Shown: positions 48,731-59,787, counted from the stretch's first letter. The stretch: DNA of 64,000 nucleotides from Scylla paramamosain (GCF_035594125.1 NC_087158.1:2110001-2174000); one strand, 5' to 3'. Numbers and translations: made by a program. The notes: a model not told the origin generated them from the letters alone.

Positions 48731-49230
48731 GAAATTTTCTTATTTTGTGGTTTTGCCTCAGCATTATTGCCTACAGCCTTGCATTACCTAGAAGAAAGAC
48801 GTACATTCTAAAGTTTCAGATAATTCTGGGAAGTTTACAGTTTTGTTTGGGATATTAAGATCAATAAATGCTCAGGAAACAAAGTAGTTTTTACTGTATA
48901 AAGTCCTAACTTAAAGTTGCAGTTGTAAAAGTTATCATGCTATTATCAGAAGAGAGTGAGGGCAAGATCAAAATTTTATTTTTTGATCAAAATATTCCCT
49001 TAAAATATAAGTAAATACTATGGTAGCAAGTTTAATAACTGTGAAGAGATTGTTAAAATCCTGAGGATTCTGGTGTGGCCAGCAACATGAATCTGTTCCC
49101 TGAGGTTAGCATCTGAAACATTTATGGAAGCAACCATATTAATAGTGTAAAACTTTATGGGGAGTAAGGATATTGTTTTATATAACCAAGACACATTAAG
49201 AGTACTCATATACTCTGTTCCATGTAAACA

Positions 49231-49475
<245 letters not shown>

Positions 49476-49480
49476 TGCAG

Positions 49481-49650
49481 ATTACTTAAAGGATGTATTT
49501 ACTTCATCGTAAAGTATGAGCAGTAGAGTGATTGAGCCATCACTTGGAAAGTACATGGGAGAAGCCCCACAGATTACTGCAGTTACTGTGGTGGGCGGAG
49601 TGACAGTGTGTTGGGTGACGTGTTGTGATGCCATGGCAGGACCACCAGCC
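49481..49650 (+). pseudogene. Decayed copy of a Q/R/S-type zinc-finger exon
   Basis: The sequence aligns along its length with exon R. GCAGTAGAGTGATT matches GCAGAAGAGTGACT of R (SDLK codons), and ACATGGGAGAAGCCCCACAG matches the TGEKP region. CAGTTACTGTGGTGGGCGGA and the following GTGAC match the SYSAGRSD codons at about 22 of 26 bases. Single-base indels and in-frame stops (TAA, TAG, TGA at about 49510-49535) destroy the reading. An AG at 49480 may be the old splice site, now fronted by the AT tract instead of pyrimidines. Confidence 0.6.
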
Positions 49651-49940
49651 TCAAACCAGGAGCTGCATAGTCCTGCCTTCACCATAGGCTTTGGATTTGC
49701 AGTCCATGCTCAAATTGAGTTTCATCTTAAATTAACAATGCTTGGCATCCATTTATTCACTGTTGTACTACATGGTTTTGTTTTTGATGTCTTACCTGTT
49801 GTCATCTGTAGTGCTCTTGCCCCTCTTGAATCCTGCAGCCAACTCTTTCATGGTGGACCAGGAAAGCCACTCTTCCCCAAGTGTTGACTTTTGTTATGAA
49901 TCTATGTGGTGGTGATTTGCATCTTGCAAATGCTTAGTGT

Positions 49941-50097
<157 letters not shown>

Positions 50098-50544
50098 TGA
50101 GTCTTAAGACCTGCAGTGTAGGAAAGGAGGATGATGTTATGATGTACATTAATATAAAAGGCCGTAGTGTACCGTGGTTCCAAATAGTTATAATTATAAC
50201 AAAATTTTGGGAATAAGGACTTAAGAACTTCTGAATGATCCTTATATCTTCTGTACCCACAAAAAAAATAGAAAATTATGTATAAGTAGGTATGTGAAGG
50301 AATATGCAAAAAATCCTGTAACTTGCCCCATGGATGTATCTGATTCATCTTCAAGGTATGAATGGCACAGTGCATAGGGACAGCTTGCTTTCACTGTTAA
50401 GGAAGTTAACCAACCTGGGAAGATGCATAGAGGTGCACAGAAAAACATTGCCAGAAAACCGGTGCGTAACATTGCCAGAAAAACCCGTGCCTGAAACTGC
50501 ATATTTGGTGAATCCCAGGTAACCCATGGCTTGTTTTGTTCTAG

Positions 50545-50772
50545 GCATTGGAGCCGCTGGTCTGTCCATACTGCCATAGGTCAACCTTCAAGCAGAAGAG
50601 TGACTTAAAGCGTCACATCCGAAGGCACACGGGAGAAAAGCCCTACCAGTGTCCCATCTGTAGTTACTCTGCTGGGAGGAGCGACTACGTGCAGGACCAC
50701 CTGATGCGCCGCCACGGCCAGGTCTCCAGGGCCAAGCGACGCGCCACCAATCCTAACTGGACCTTGAGTTAG
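50545..50772 (+). CDS. Alternative zinc-finger exon R
   Basis: The acceptor TTTTGTTCTAG ends at 50544. Phase-0 entry (GCA TTG GAG) gives 75 residues. The lead is only six residues. Finger 1 (residues 7-28) is C-x2-C-x13-H-x3-H with RSTFKQKSDLKRH, and finger 2 (36-57, CPICSYSAGRSDYVQDH) is standard. A basic tail (RAKRRAT) follows. It is the intact sister of exon S. AATAAA lies at 51091-51096. Confidence 0.92.
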   Translation, partial: ALEPLVCPYCHRSTFKQKSDLKRHIRRHTGEKPYQCPICSYSAGRSDYVQDHLMRRHGQVSRAKRRATNPNWTLS

Positions 50773-52257
50773 AGCTGCCAGTGCCCTTTGTGGTTGTGGG
50801 ACGGGAACTGAGTGTTGCACAGCGTGTTGTGTGTGCCTGTCAATATCACACTGGTCCCACACAATTGTGCCACATTTTGCGTGTTGAGGCCGAGAGGTAG
50901 AGGTGGGTGTTTGGTTTGCCGTGTGCTGCTGCGTACTGTAGGTGCTCATCTTTGTGGAAAAAGTGATTCATGACTGAGAAAGTATCAGGATATTCTTGTT
51001 CTAAGTTTTATGGCAATATAAATAATTTACTTTGTGGATTGTTTTTGTCTACCATAAAGTATCTAGTACTGTTTTATAAAACTACTAGAAAATAAATAAT
51101 CCTTGTTACCAGTATCATATTTTTGCATAAAAAAATTTCAGCTAGTGTTAAAAATGGTGTGTATCACAAGAGAGGTTTGTGGCTGATAATCTGTTACATG
51201 GTGTTTATATTACCGTATTTCATCAAAGAGTGAAAGTAGTATCCCTTTTGCAGATATGCTAGTTTATGCAATGTGTTTAAATCATTTCCACAATAAGCTA
51301 TTGCAGAAAATTCTCATATGAATTTTGGACCTTTTGGGAAATTGTGAACCTGAAGAATATTGAAAATAAGGATTAAAGAATCCATAGACCATAAATACTG
51401 AACCACAGAATTGCATGAATGGAATATTTGTTGATTGCAGCTGTTGTTTTAGTGACTGCATGGTGAATGTTGTGTTTTAGGGTCTTCAGTGGCCAAGGTT
51501 GTGATGTCACGGCAACCTGGAAGTGACAGACTTGGAGGAGTCAGCAGTTTGATTCTTTCGGTGAAATGCCAGTGGCAAAGAAGTGCATCCATTCCTGTTG
51601 CCTGCATCACACCTAACAGTGATCCACTCAAATGTGGAGCAAATAATGACTTGTAAAATAGTGTTTGAACAGCCTCATGATACATACAGTGACATGATCA
51701 AATATGGAAAGTGCTTATTTTTCAATTAAATGACAAATTTATATCCATATAACTGTAAATTCCTGTTTATTATATATGATAGTAAATTTTTAAATAAAAA
51801 GTTAAACTTTCCCTGTATAATAACATTACTTTCTGGAATATAAATGGAAAAAGCTGTAGTTTGAAGCTGAATGCTTTGTGCTTGGTGAGCATTTGCAAGG
51901 CTTCTGCACATAGTCTTTGAAAGTACTGGACACATTTACCAGTACAACACTGGAGCTGCTGCAGCCACCTGGCAGACCAAGCAGATTGTATTGACACTGA
52001 CTATTTGAGGATCACAATTTCAGTGGCGGCTTTATGAAAAAGATAATTTGCTCCAGGATTTTACTTTGGGTCTATCTATCCACAGAAGGTGCCTCAGTAA
52101 ATCTTCCTTCCAAAGTGCAAAGAAACCAGCAGTAATGAATATTGTTCACATTTTGATTAATGATGGCAATAAGAGAAAAAAGTTGAAGATGAGGGAGGAT
52201 TAGATTAGTGCAGAGAACACGAGGGGCAGCAGACTGACTCTGGTTGTTCTCTTCTAG
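50773..52257. other. Spacer between exons R and S
   Basis: Non-coding and AT-rich. I see nothing recognisable. Confidence 0.5.
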
Positions 52258-52488
52258 GCCACACCTGAGGGCTTGGCGCTGACGTGTCCCTACTGCTACA
52301 GGTCCACCTTCAAGCAGACCAGTGACCTCAAGCGACACATCCGCATTCCATACTGGGGTGAAGCCGTTTCAGTTGTCAGTACTGTGCCTATAGTGCCGTG
52401 CGCGGAGCACCTCAATGATCACCTGTGGAGGAGACATAGGATTCTGGCCAAGAAAAGAACACATTCAGTTCTCAATATTCCCATCTGA
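52258..52488 (+). CDS. Alternative zinc-finger exon S (frameshift-damaged)
   Basis: The acceptor TTCTCTTCTAG ends at 52257. Phase-0 entry (GCC ACA CCT) stays open for 76 residues, but only the start of finger 1 (residues 10-27, CPYCYRSTFKQTSDLKRH) is intact. Its second His and the linker are replaced by RIPYWGEAV, and finger 2 has lost both Cys. Compared with exon R, one extra C at about 52348, one extra T at about 52373 and a compensating change at about 52396-52405 move the frame out and back. It is therefore either a decaying exon or a site of assembly error. The product would bind zinc poorly or not at all. Confidence 0.75.
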   Translation, partial: ATPEGLALTCPYCYRSTFKQTSDLKRHIRIPYWGEAVSVVSTVPIVPCAEHLNDHLWRRHRILAKKRTHSVLNIPI

Positions 52489-52756
52489 TTAAACCTGTTT
52501 CCCATAAATATAATTCAACATCTGGCCTTGTCCAGGAAACGTACAGACTCAGTAAGGCCAGGAAGGATGTATGAAAGAGGTTTTATTCTGAACACAGCTG
52601 AATCATTGCTCCCATCATAAACTTGATTGTTGTGTCATATAGTTGGGTGAATGCTGTCAAGAAGCAATATTTATCTAAGTGTTTTGTTGATACATTGGTT
52701 TAAGTAAATAGTTAGGGAAAACTTGGTTTAGATGAAAATGCATCTATTGCACACTG

Positions 52757-52849
<93 letters not shown>

Positions 52850-52950
52850 CACTCTCTCTCTCTCTCTCTCTCTCCTCTCCTCCTCTCTCTCTCTCTCTCC
52901 TCTCGCTCTCCTCTCTCTCTCTCCTCCTCTCTCTCTCTCTCTCCTCTCTC

Positions 52951-52997
<47 letters not shown>

Positions 52998-53034
52998 CTC
53001 TCTCTCTCACTCATCTTCTCTCTCTCTCTCTCTC

Positions 53035-53071
<37 letters not shown>

Positions 53072-53961
53072 CATCTCATGGATACCTTCCCCTGTCCTGT
53101 GAAAGTCATTTTCACATTCACAGCTCAGGCAGTTGGCAGGTCCTTCCAAGTCAGCTTGGTCCTCACACCATTCTTAATCTTCACAAAATTGTAAGAAAAT
53201 CTATAATCTGGATCTTGATCAATGATTTATCAGTTTGTGAAGGAGGAAGAGTTAATTAGTCTATATTGATGCTCAAACTTGTGAGCAATCAAAGTTATAA
53301 TGAAGAATTCAGCTCTGGAGTGCCCTGGTAAGAGAGGAGGTAATGCCTTAAAGATGCTGGTGTTTGCATCACTCATGGAATATCATGGAGACCAGAAAAT
53401 GAAAAAAGAGAACATTTGGATTAAGTCTGTAATCATAACAAGCAGAGTTGTTGAATCTACAAGAAAAGGCATTAAAGTGGTTGGTATTATTTGATGTTTT
53501 ATATCCTTACTGTTCAAGGAGTGAATGTGAATACTGCAGCTGTCTCATGATTGCCTGTGCTACATCATTCAATTTCTAAGCTTTGGGTATAGTCTGCATC
53601 AAAATGAGTTCAGATCAACAACATATTACATTAGCCATACCAGAGGAAGTATTATCATAACTCTGCTTGTGCAAATGTTTTATTTATTTATTTATTTTTC
53701 CTTTTCCAATTGAAAGGATCAATACAAAATAAAAGAAAACTATTCTCTGGTTACATAATTAATATAACAGGAAGCTGAAAACATTAGAAAATTGCTCCCA
53801 GTTATCTACAGCTACACTTGGATATCTTGTCTGGAAACTTTCCCTAGAGTATCACCTGGATTCCCTTTTCCACGTCCTTGTTGAGGAGGAGTGGCTAGTG
53901 ATGTAAGCTACAGTTAATACTCAACAGTGAGTCAGACGGTGACCTGCTCTTTCTCCAGCAG
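52489..53961. other. Spacer between exons S and T
   Basis: It contains the CT-rich block at 52760-53066 and a short TTTA run at about 53680. No gene is evident. Confidence 0.55.
52760..53066. repeat. Imperfect CT-rich block, about 300 bp
   Basis: CT dinucleotide tract with scattered CTCC, CG and CA interruptions, pyrimidine on the sense strand. Confidence 0.95.
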
Positions 53962-54258
53962 GTGAGGCGTCCACCCTTGCAGTCCCTTCTGTCTTCCTCC
54001 ACCCCAGGACGGCCACTCCCGCACCAACAGCAGGTCTCCACCTCCACCAGTCTCCCAGAGATGCCCACTATGGTTCGCAATTACTTGTGCCCATTTTGCT
54101 CCAAGAACTTTTACGGAAGTGTTGACCTTGAGAGACACAAGAGGACTCACACTGGAGAGAAGCCGTTTGCTTGCAACTTTTGTTCATATCGGGCAACACA
54201 GATGGGTAACCTTCAGCGGCATATAAAATCAAGACACCAGAGTCCTCAGAAGAAGTAA
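53962..54258 (+). CDS. Alternative zinc-finger exon T
   Basis: The acceptor TTTCTCCAGCAG ends at 53961. This NAGNAG pair could shift the start by one codon (an added Gln). Phase-0 entry (GTG AGG CGT) gives 98 residues. A 42-residue Ser/Pro/Gln lead is followed by fingers at residues 43-63 (CPFCSKNFYGSVDLERH) and 71-92 (CNFCSYRATQMGNLQRH), with the linker TGEKP. The exon's first bases GTGAGG also fit a 5' splice site. AATAAA at 54288-54293 is 30 bases past the stop. Confidence 0.9.
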   Translation: MRRPPLQSLLSSSTPGRPLPHQQQVSTSTSLPEMPTMVRNYLCPFCSKNFYGSVDLERHKRTHTGEKPFACNFCSYRATQMGNLQRHIKSRHQSPQKK

Positions 54259-54734
54259 ATTGACTTGAGCTAACAGAAATCATTGGAAATAAAAAGGTAC
54301 TGAATGTGGCTGCTCTTAATATGCATATAAGTAAGGGACCACCATCATGATGCATGTTCTTCATGGCAATTTGAAAGTTCCCTGGCATGTTGTGAAAAAG
54401 GGACAACACACATTTGATTTACAAGGAACAATGCTATGCTTATGGATTTTGAAAAAAAATTCAACAATTCTGAACTTGTTCCCAAGCCTTTGTAAAACCT
54501 ATATATTTAGATCATTGTGTAGAGAACTCATCATTATTTCACTTAGATTGTAGTCATCAAAGAGTTATTAATGAAGGACAGAGTACCATTTTCTGTGGAT
54601 CAAGACTATGGACATAACATGAACTCAAGGTCATGGATGGTAATCACAGAGACAGTGTGCATCAGACAGCTAATGGATACCTCCTCTGTCAGTGAGACTT
54701 ACCCGCCCTCATCTCTCCTCAGATATCAGCCAGA
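54259..54734. other. Spacer between exons T and U
   Basis: Non-coding. It ends in a pyrimidine-rich stretch (CCCTCATCTCTCCTCAG, AG at 54722-54723) that looks like the main splice site of exon U but is out of phase by one base. Confidence 0.5.
54288..54293 (+). terminator. Polyadenylation signal, exon T
   Basis: AATAAA only 30 bases after the exon T stop. Confidence 0.4.
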
Positions 54735-54938
54735 TATGTAGCACCGCTGCATGCCTCACCTCTCATCAGCAAATTCTTCCAGTGCCCTCTGTGTCCCAAG
54801 TCTTATGATTACCGAGGGTCTCTAGACATCCACATGAGGACTCACACTGGGGATGCACCCTTTGCCTGCCCCCACTGCCCGCTGCGCACCAAGGACAAAA
54901 GCAACCTTCGCAGGCACATCAAAAGGAGACACCGTTGA
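54735..54938 (+). CDS. Alternative zinc-finger exon U (start uncertain)
   Basis: Fingers lie at residues 17-37 (CPLCPKSYDYRGSLDIH) and 45-66 (CPHCPLRTKDKSNLRRH), joined by TGDAP, ending at TGA 54936-54938. With phase-0 entry the exon must start at 54735, after ATATCAGCCAG. The stronger site, CTCTCCTCAG ending at 54723, would enter one base out of frame. Its frame reads ISARYVAPLH and then breaks just before the first Cys (at about 54781). The exon either uses the weaker site or carries a one-base deletion (or assembly error) near TTCTTCAGTGC. AATAAA lies at 55431-55436. Confidence 0.75.
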   Translation, partial: YVAPLHASPLISKFFQCPLCPKSYDYRGSLDIHMRTHTGDAPFACPHCPLRTKDKSNLRRHIKRRHR

Positions 54939-55242
54939 TCATGACGCTTTAGATGCACTGGATTTTTTGCTTTCCAACTGAATTGGAGTCATTTTTCCAG
55001 AAAAGTTCAGGTAAAAGAACTGAGACTCAGTCACATATCTTACTACATCAAAATAAATTGCCTGGATTTCAGTATGGCATGTGAACTGTACATTTATGCC
55101 AACAGTGTTGTTATTTTCTGTCAAATCCAGGAAATCTTAATATAAATAATATTCCATAACATGTACACATGCAAAAATGATTGGGGACTGTAGGCAACAG
55201 AGTCCATGTCCTCATCTTAACTTCTCAGGGTTGAAGAACATG

Positions 55243-55310
55243 TCCTCCAGGAAGGAGTCAGAGGTTTTAGTCACAGTCCTCCAGTAAGGAGTCAGAGGTT
55301 CTAGTCACAG
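55243..55310. repeat. 34-bp tandem duplication
   Basis: TCCTCCAGGAAGGAGTCAGA at 55243 recurs with slight change at 55277. Non-coding. Confidence 0.85.
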
Positions 55311-55714
55311 AAACACAACCAATCCCTCTCCACTGCTGGGACTGTGGTGCTCTTGCTTGCCAAGTGCTCAGGTCTGGGCTCATTTGTTCACCATTGATTT
55401 TCTTCATCAATTCATGTTTGTATTGTACAAAATAAAGGATGAAGTATTCACATATGCTATATATTGTCTAAGTGAGATTAAATTGTTTTGTTGATGTAAA
55501 GGCAGTGAGTGTGATTCCTGACAGGAGACACTGCTGTGCCTCAGTGTTGGAGTTGCTCAATGGAGTTCAGTGTACAAAGAAAGTCTGAAAGTGACTTAAC
55601 TTCAAGGATGACACTAAACAAGGACTTATAGTATTATTAAAAAAAATATATATATATTACCTTTTATTATATTGTAATGTGTTCTGGTTATTAGTGTAAT
55701 GTGACTATTTTTGG

Positions 55715-55836
<122 letters not shown>

Positions 55837-56050
55837 ACAGGCAAAGTTTTAAAATCCTTGAATTAGGTCAGAAAGAACTATGAGTCACTCTCAAAACATC
55901 ATCAGAAATCAACTTTATGTTAGTCTGTTTCTCAGGCAGTTTTGGAGTAATTGAAATATTTTTAAGATGATGAATTTCTTTGTCACATATTTGTATAAAG
56001 TGTTGTTTTCAATAAATCTAATGTAAGTTTTAATTTTGTATTATTTCAAG

Positions 56051-56250
56051 GGTCTGCTGTATGGAGAAACTGAACCTTGAGAAAGTTGTTTGCTGTTATA
56101 CAGCACTACTGCAGAAAAGCAAAGGTGGTATTTGAATGTGTGATGTGTTCATGTCTGAGTGCAAGGAATGAGTCTTCAGGTCTTCAGGACTTGGTTCATC
56201 CACCGGCTACACATGTATCTACAAACTTCAGGGAAGGAGATGGGGAATTA
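56051..56250 (+). pseudogene. Decayed zinc-finger exon relic
   Basis: One frame reads FECVMCSCLSARNESSGLQD then L-V-H (about 56128-56199), a second finger with two extra residues and the first His replaced by Leu. Upstream, ACTGCAGAAAAGC (56109) parallels the TGEK codons, and AACCTTGAGAAA (56073) parallels NLEK of a first finger. A splice-like TATTATTTCAAG ends at 56050. Finger 1 has lost its Cys pair. Confidence 0.45.
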
Positions 56251-56733
56251 TCTTGCTAACTTAACTAGTCTTTCACAAATTGCATGAGAGAATTGACAGA
56301 GTTGGGAAGTAATTTTTGCTCCATAAAGCACTTCCCTAATTTTCACACATTGCAGTGATACATTTAGTAAAACATTACATTGAATCTAAGTATATTCTTT
56401 TATCAGTTATTATCTTATTTGTTTGGTTCAGAGTTTGTGTAATCGGGCACCAATACTGTAAAGCACACTAGTTTTCACCTCTATGTGATGCAAGCCAGAC
56501 TGGTGACCACATCACGTAGAGAACAGCAGCTCAGTGTGATGTTTGGCTTCTTAGCTAGACCATCTCATTCATAACCTTGGCTTCACTGTCTTTTGTGAGC
56601 TGAGTAATCATCTTGCTGCCTTTAGTCTCAAATATTAGTAAGCTTGTCACAGAAAACAAAAATGTATAGTGAAATGTGTAACCAACAGGTTCATGCCTTG
56701 GCAAACTACCATCAAAGCTCTTTTCTTTTATAG

Positions 56734-57072
56734 GCTTTGTGGCCAGGAAGGTTTGAGGGCAGCGACTGTTTGCCTTCCAATGTCAGGAATCAAGAGCAAC
56801 TGCAACCTAGCAAGCACTTAGTTTGTCCTCAGTGCCACAGGGGGTTCGCCCACAAGGTAGACTTGGAGCGACACTACAGGATCCACACAGGGGAGAAACC
56901 TTTCGCGTGTCCCATTTGTCCGTACCGAGCCACAGTAAAGACCAGTCTGCAGAAGCATCTCCGCACACACAGTGGAGAGAAGCCATATGCTTGCCCGTTC
57001 TGTCCCCTCCGCTCCAGTGACAAGAGTAACCTGTACCGGCACATCAGGAGCAAACACCGTGATGCAAACTGA
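56734..57072 (+). CDS. Alternative zinc-finger exon V (three fingers)
   Basis: The acceptor CTTTTATAG ends at 56733. Phase-0 entry (GCT TTG TGG) gives 112 residues. Fingers lie at residues 31-51 (CPQCHRGFAHKVDLERH), 59-79 (CPICPYRATVKTSLQKH) and 87-108 (CPFCPLRSSDKSNLYRH), with linkers TGEKP and SGEKP. The middle finger and SGEKPYAC linker are nearly identical to exon W. A MITE starts about four bases after the stop. AATAAA lies at 57594-57599. Confidence 0.92.
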   Translation, partial: ALWPGRFEGSDCLPSNVRNQEQLQPSKHLVCPQCHRGFAHKVDLERHYRIHTGEKPFACPICPYRATVKTSLQKHLRTHSGEKPYACPFCPLRSSDKSNLYRHIRSKHRDAN

Positions 57073-57075
57073 GCC

Positions 57076-57287
57076 TGTATTCTGAAACACTGCTCTCTCA
57101 TCCTGACTATTTTCAAAGGCAGCAGAGATGATTAGCTGGGTTCTTAAGAGTGTCTCACCTGTTAACAATGTAGAAATCTTGTTAATCTGCCACTAGAACT
57201 ATAAAAGCACTTTTAAAAACTTTTGTAGCTGTAACTAGAGCATTTTGAAAGAAATGGAGGTGTGATGTAAAACTGTTTCAGAATATG
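57076..57287 (+). mobile_element. MITE-like repeat, copy 2
   Basis: The ends GTATTCTGAAACA (57077) and TGTTTCAGAATAT (to 57286) are near-perfect terminal inverted repeats. The interior aligns with the copies at 1692-1902 and 3329-3521. It is 212 bp with no coding capacity and forms the first part of the 3' flank of exon V. Confidence 0.75.
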
Positions 57288-58218
57288 GACGCTAAAGAGT
57301 AGAAGCTGTGGTGCATTTAAGAGAGGCTCCTGAACTTAAATTCTTGCCTTTTAATATGCCATATCAAAACTGTGTGCTGTATTTCTTCATGTTGCAAGTT
57401 TGTATTTATTTATTTTTTTCCTTTATATTTATGAACATAATGTACTTAGCGGCTTTTGTTCTGAAAGCAGAATCAGGCTATTATATTTAATTCAGTCATA
57501 TTGCTAAAAGGATATAATTGTGGACAGTTTTTATTAGGATGGTAGCCAGCCACTTATCACATGTATATTATATTCTAATGGTAAATAAGTGTTAATAAAG
57601 ATGAGAATACATTGTTGCATTTCAGTATACGAAATAAACATGAGACTGAGATGAGAAGCAAGGCCAGGTGAGGGAAAGTACTGGACACAAGCAGCAGTTG
57701 TGTTCAGTTTGGCAATATTGTTTGGCTGTCATAAAGTTGAAATTTATGTCTCATGTTTTATAGTAATCATCATCATCATCATTGCCACCATCATTTTTAA
57801 AATCATCCTAATTTGAAACAGGCCAGCCTTAACCACCTCATGAAGTTCAGCACAACTGCAGGAGGGTGTGTTGCTCATGTGTGAAATGGAAGGCAGTGGT
57901 ATTACAGTGATTAAAACTAAATAAATATAAAAAATTGCAAAACTTGATGAGTTTCACATTGTTAAAGAGAGGAAGAAGATGCTAAAGTGAGAGGGAAGTT
58001 TTGCTAATAATCATAGTCTTGAGTATGATGGTTTGGAAGGATCACAAGCTGTTCCTGAAATATGTTCTGTCCTTAATGAATCTCATCACAATTATGTATT
58101 TGATACCTGTAAATAAATATATGTGTAATAAAAAAGAACATAACACATGACTCTTAACTATGCAGTTTGGAAAAAAATACACTGATGAATATTGAAAAGA
58201 TAAAGCAGTATTTATATT

Positions 58219-58334
<116 letters not shown>

Positions 58335-58663
58335 GCCCTTGCTTAAAATATAGAAACTGTTGGTGAATGGAGGCAATGCATCGTGTCTGTGAAGCAGTAC
58401 ATATGTTGCTTGTAAGTAAGTGGACAAGGGCTTTTCTCTGTTTTAGTACCTTTACGTATCAGTTGGTAATAGTACGTGCTATTTCTCTGCTTGGTGATAG
58501 TGCTTGTGTTCATGTAGATGAGAAAGCTTATTTATTGTACGTACTTATGTAGTATATACATAAAAGTAATTTAGTTATTCTAGTGCATATAGTTGTGTAG
58601 TATAAACGCAATACTGACGAGAACAACAACAACATCCAACATCGCCACTTTCTTTTCTTATAG

Positions 58664-59068
58664 GGTGGTTGGGGCGGCGGCTGGGGCCTGGGAGAGAGTG
58701 GCAGGGCCGAGTCTGTGGCCGCCATCAAACACTTCAAGTGCCCAGACTGTGACAAAGCGTTTGCCACCAAGTGGGAGTTTGAGCGTCACCGGCGGACGCA
58801 CACCGGAGAGAAGCCCTTTGCCTGCCCCGTCTGTCCGTACCGAGCCACTCAGAAAACTAGCCTTCAGAAGCACCTGCGAACTCATAGTGGAGAAAAGCCC
58901 TATGCGTGTCACTTGTGTTCTTACAAGGCATCACAGAAGGTTCATCTCCAAAACCACATGCACACACACAGTGCTGGTGCAGAGTTTCCGTGCCCTCACT
59001 GCCCCTACCACTGTGCAAGATATGACTTGTTGCAGCAGCATTTGCAGAACCACTGTGACAATAAATAA
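58664..59068 (+). CDS. Alternative zinc-finger exon W (four fingers)
   Basis: The acceptor TCTTTTCTTATAG ends at 58663. Phase-0 entry (GGT GGT TGG) gives 134 residues. A Gly/Trp-rich lead (GGWGGGWGLG) is followed by four C2H2 fingers at residues 26-46 (CPDCDKAFATKWEFERH), 54-74, 82-102 and 110-130 (CPHCPYHCARYDLLQQH). The linkers are TGEKP, SGEKP and the irregular SAGAEF. Finger 1 is related to Y, fingers 2-3 to V. The last two sense codons (AAT AAA) spell a polyadenylation hexamer next to the stop. Confidence 0.92.
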   Translation, partial: GGWGGGWGLGESGRAESVAAIKHFKCPDCDKAFATKWEFERHRRTHTGEKPFACPVCPYRATQKTSLQKHLRTHSGEKPYACHLCSYKASQKVHLQNHMHTHSAGAEFPCPHCPYHCARYDLLQQHLQNHCDNK

Positions 59069-59376
59069 CTTATGCACACAAAGGTTGGTTGAGGCTGCAA
59101 GGGAGACGTATTGGCAATGAAGGTTTTGCAACAAGTTCAGTGTGTTGACATTGTCCTGGTGCATATATTCAAGCCACAATTTATTTTGCTGGCAAGGTAC
59201 AATATTTCACTTGAACAGAATAACTAAATAGAAAGATGGACATATAACAAAAGATACAAACATACATACACACAAATACACCAACACAAAAACAGGAAAA
59301 CTGAATCCGTATTATCTGACTATAAAGATTTTGATGCACCTTGGAGTGACTTGGGCATATCTTCTTGTCTTTTTAG

Positions 59377-59787
59377 GTGTCGGGAGAATGTGGGCTTGGA
59401 AGCAACACGCAGGGCGCCTCAGGCAAGGAAAGTAAAGAGAGAGGCTTCTCCTGTTCTTTCTGTCCCTACTCCTCCAACCAGAAAGGAAAGCTTGAGAGAC
59501 ATGTCAGGACTCACACTGGAGAGAAACCCTTTGCTTGTTCCTTCTGCCCTTATCGAGCAGCACAAGATAACGTCCTAAAGAATCACATCCGCATTCATAC
59601 TGGGGAGAAGCCATACAAGTGTTCCCAGTGTGGATATTGCACTGCCAAATCTGCCAACTTGAAGCGTCACCTCACCAGGCACGGCAGAGAGAAGAAGCCG
59701 CACACCTGCCCCCACTGTTTCCGGCCACACACTTATGAGACCTCCTTAAAGCACCACCTCCTCATCCACCACTCCACACCTGTCTGA
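59377..59787 (+). CDS. Alternative zinc-finger exon X (four fingers)
   Basis: The acceptor TTGTCTTTTTAG ends at 59376. Phase-0 entry (GTG TCG GGA) gives 136 residues. Fingers lie at residues 26-46 (CSFCPYSSNQKGKLERH), 54-74 (CSFCPYRAAQDNVLKNH), 82-102 (CSQCGYCTAKSANLKRH) and 111-132 (CPHCFRPHTYETSLKHH). The first two linkers are TGEKP and the last is GREKKP. Only 308 bases separate W from X. AATAAA lies at 60349-60354. Confidence 0.92.
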   Translation: MSGECGLGSNTQGASGKESKERGFSCSFCPYSSNQKGKLERHVRTHTGEKPFACSFCPYRAAQDNVLKNHIRIHTGEKPYKCSQCGYCTAKSANLKRHLTRHGREKKPHTCPHCFRPHTYETSLKHHLLIHHSTPV

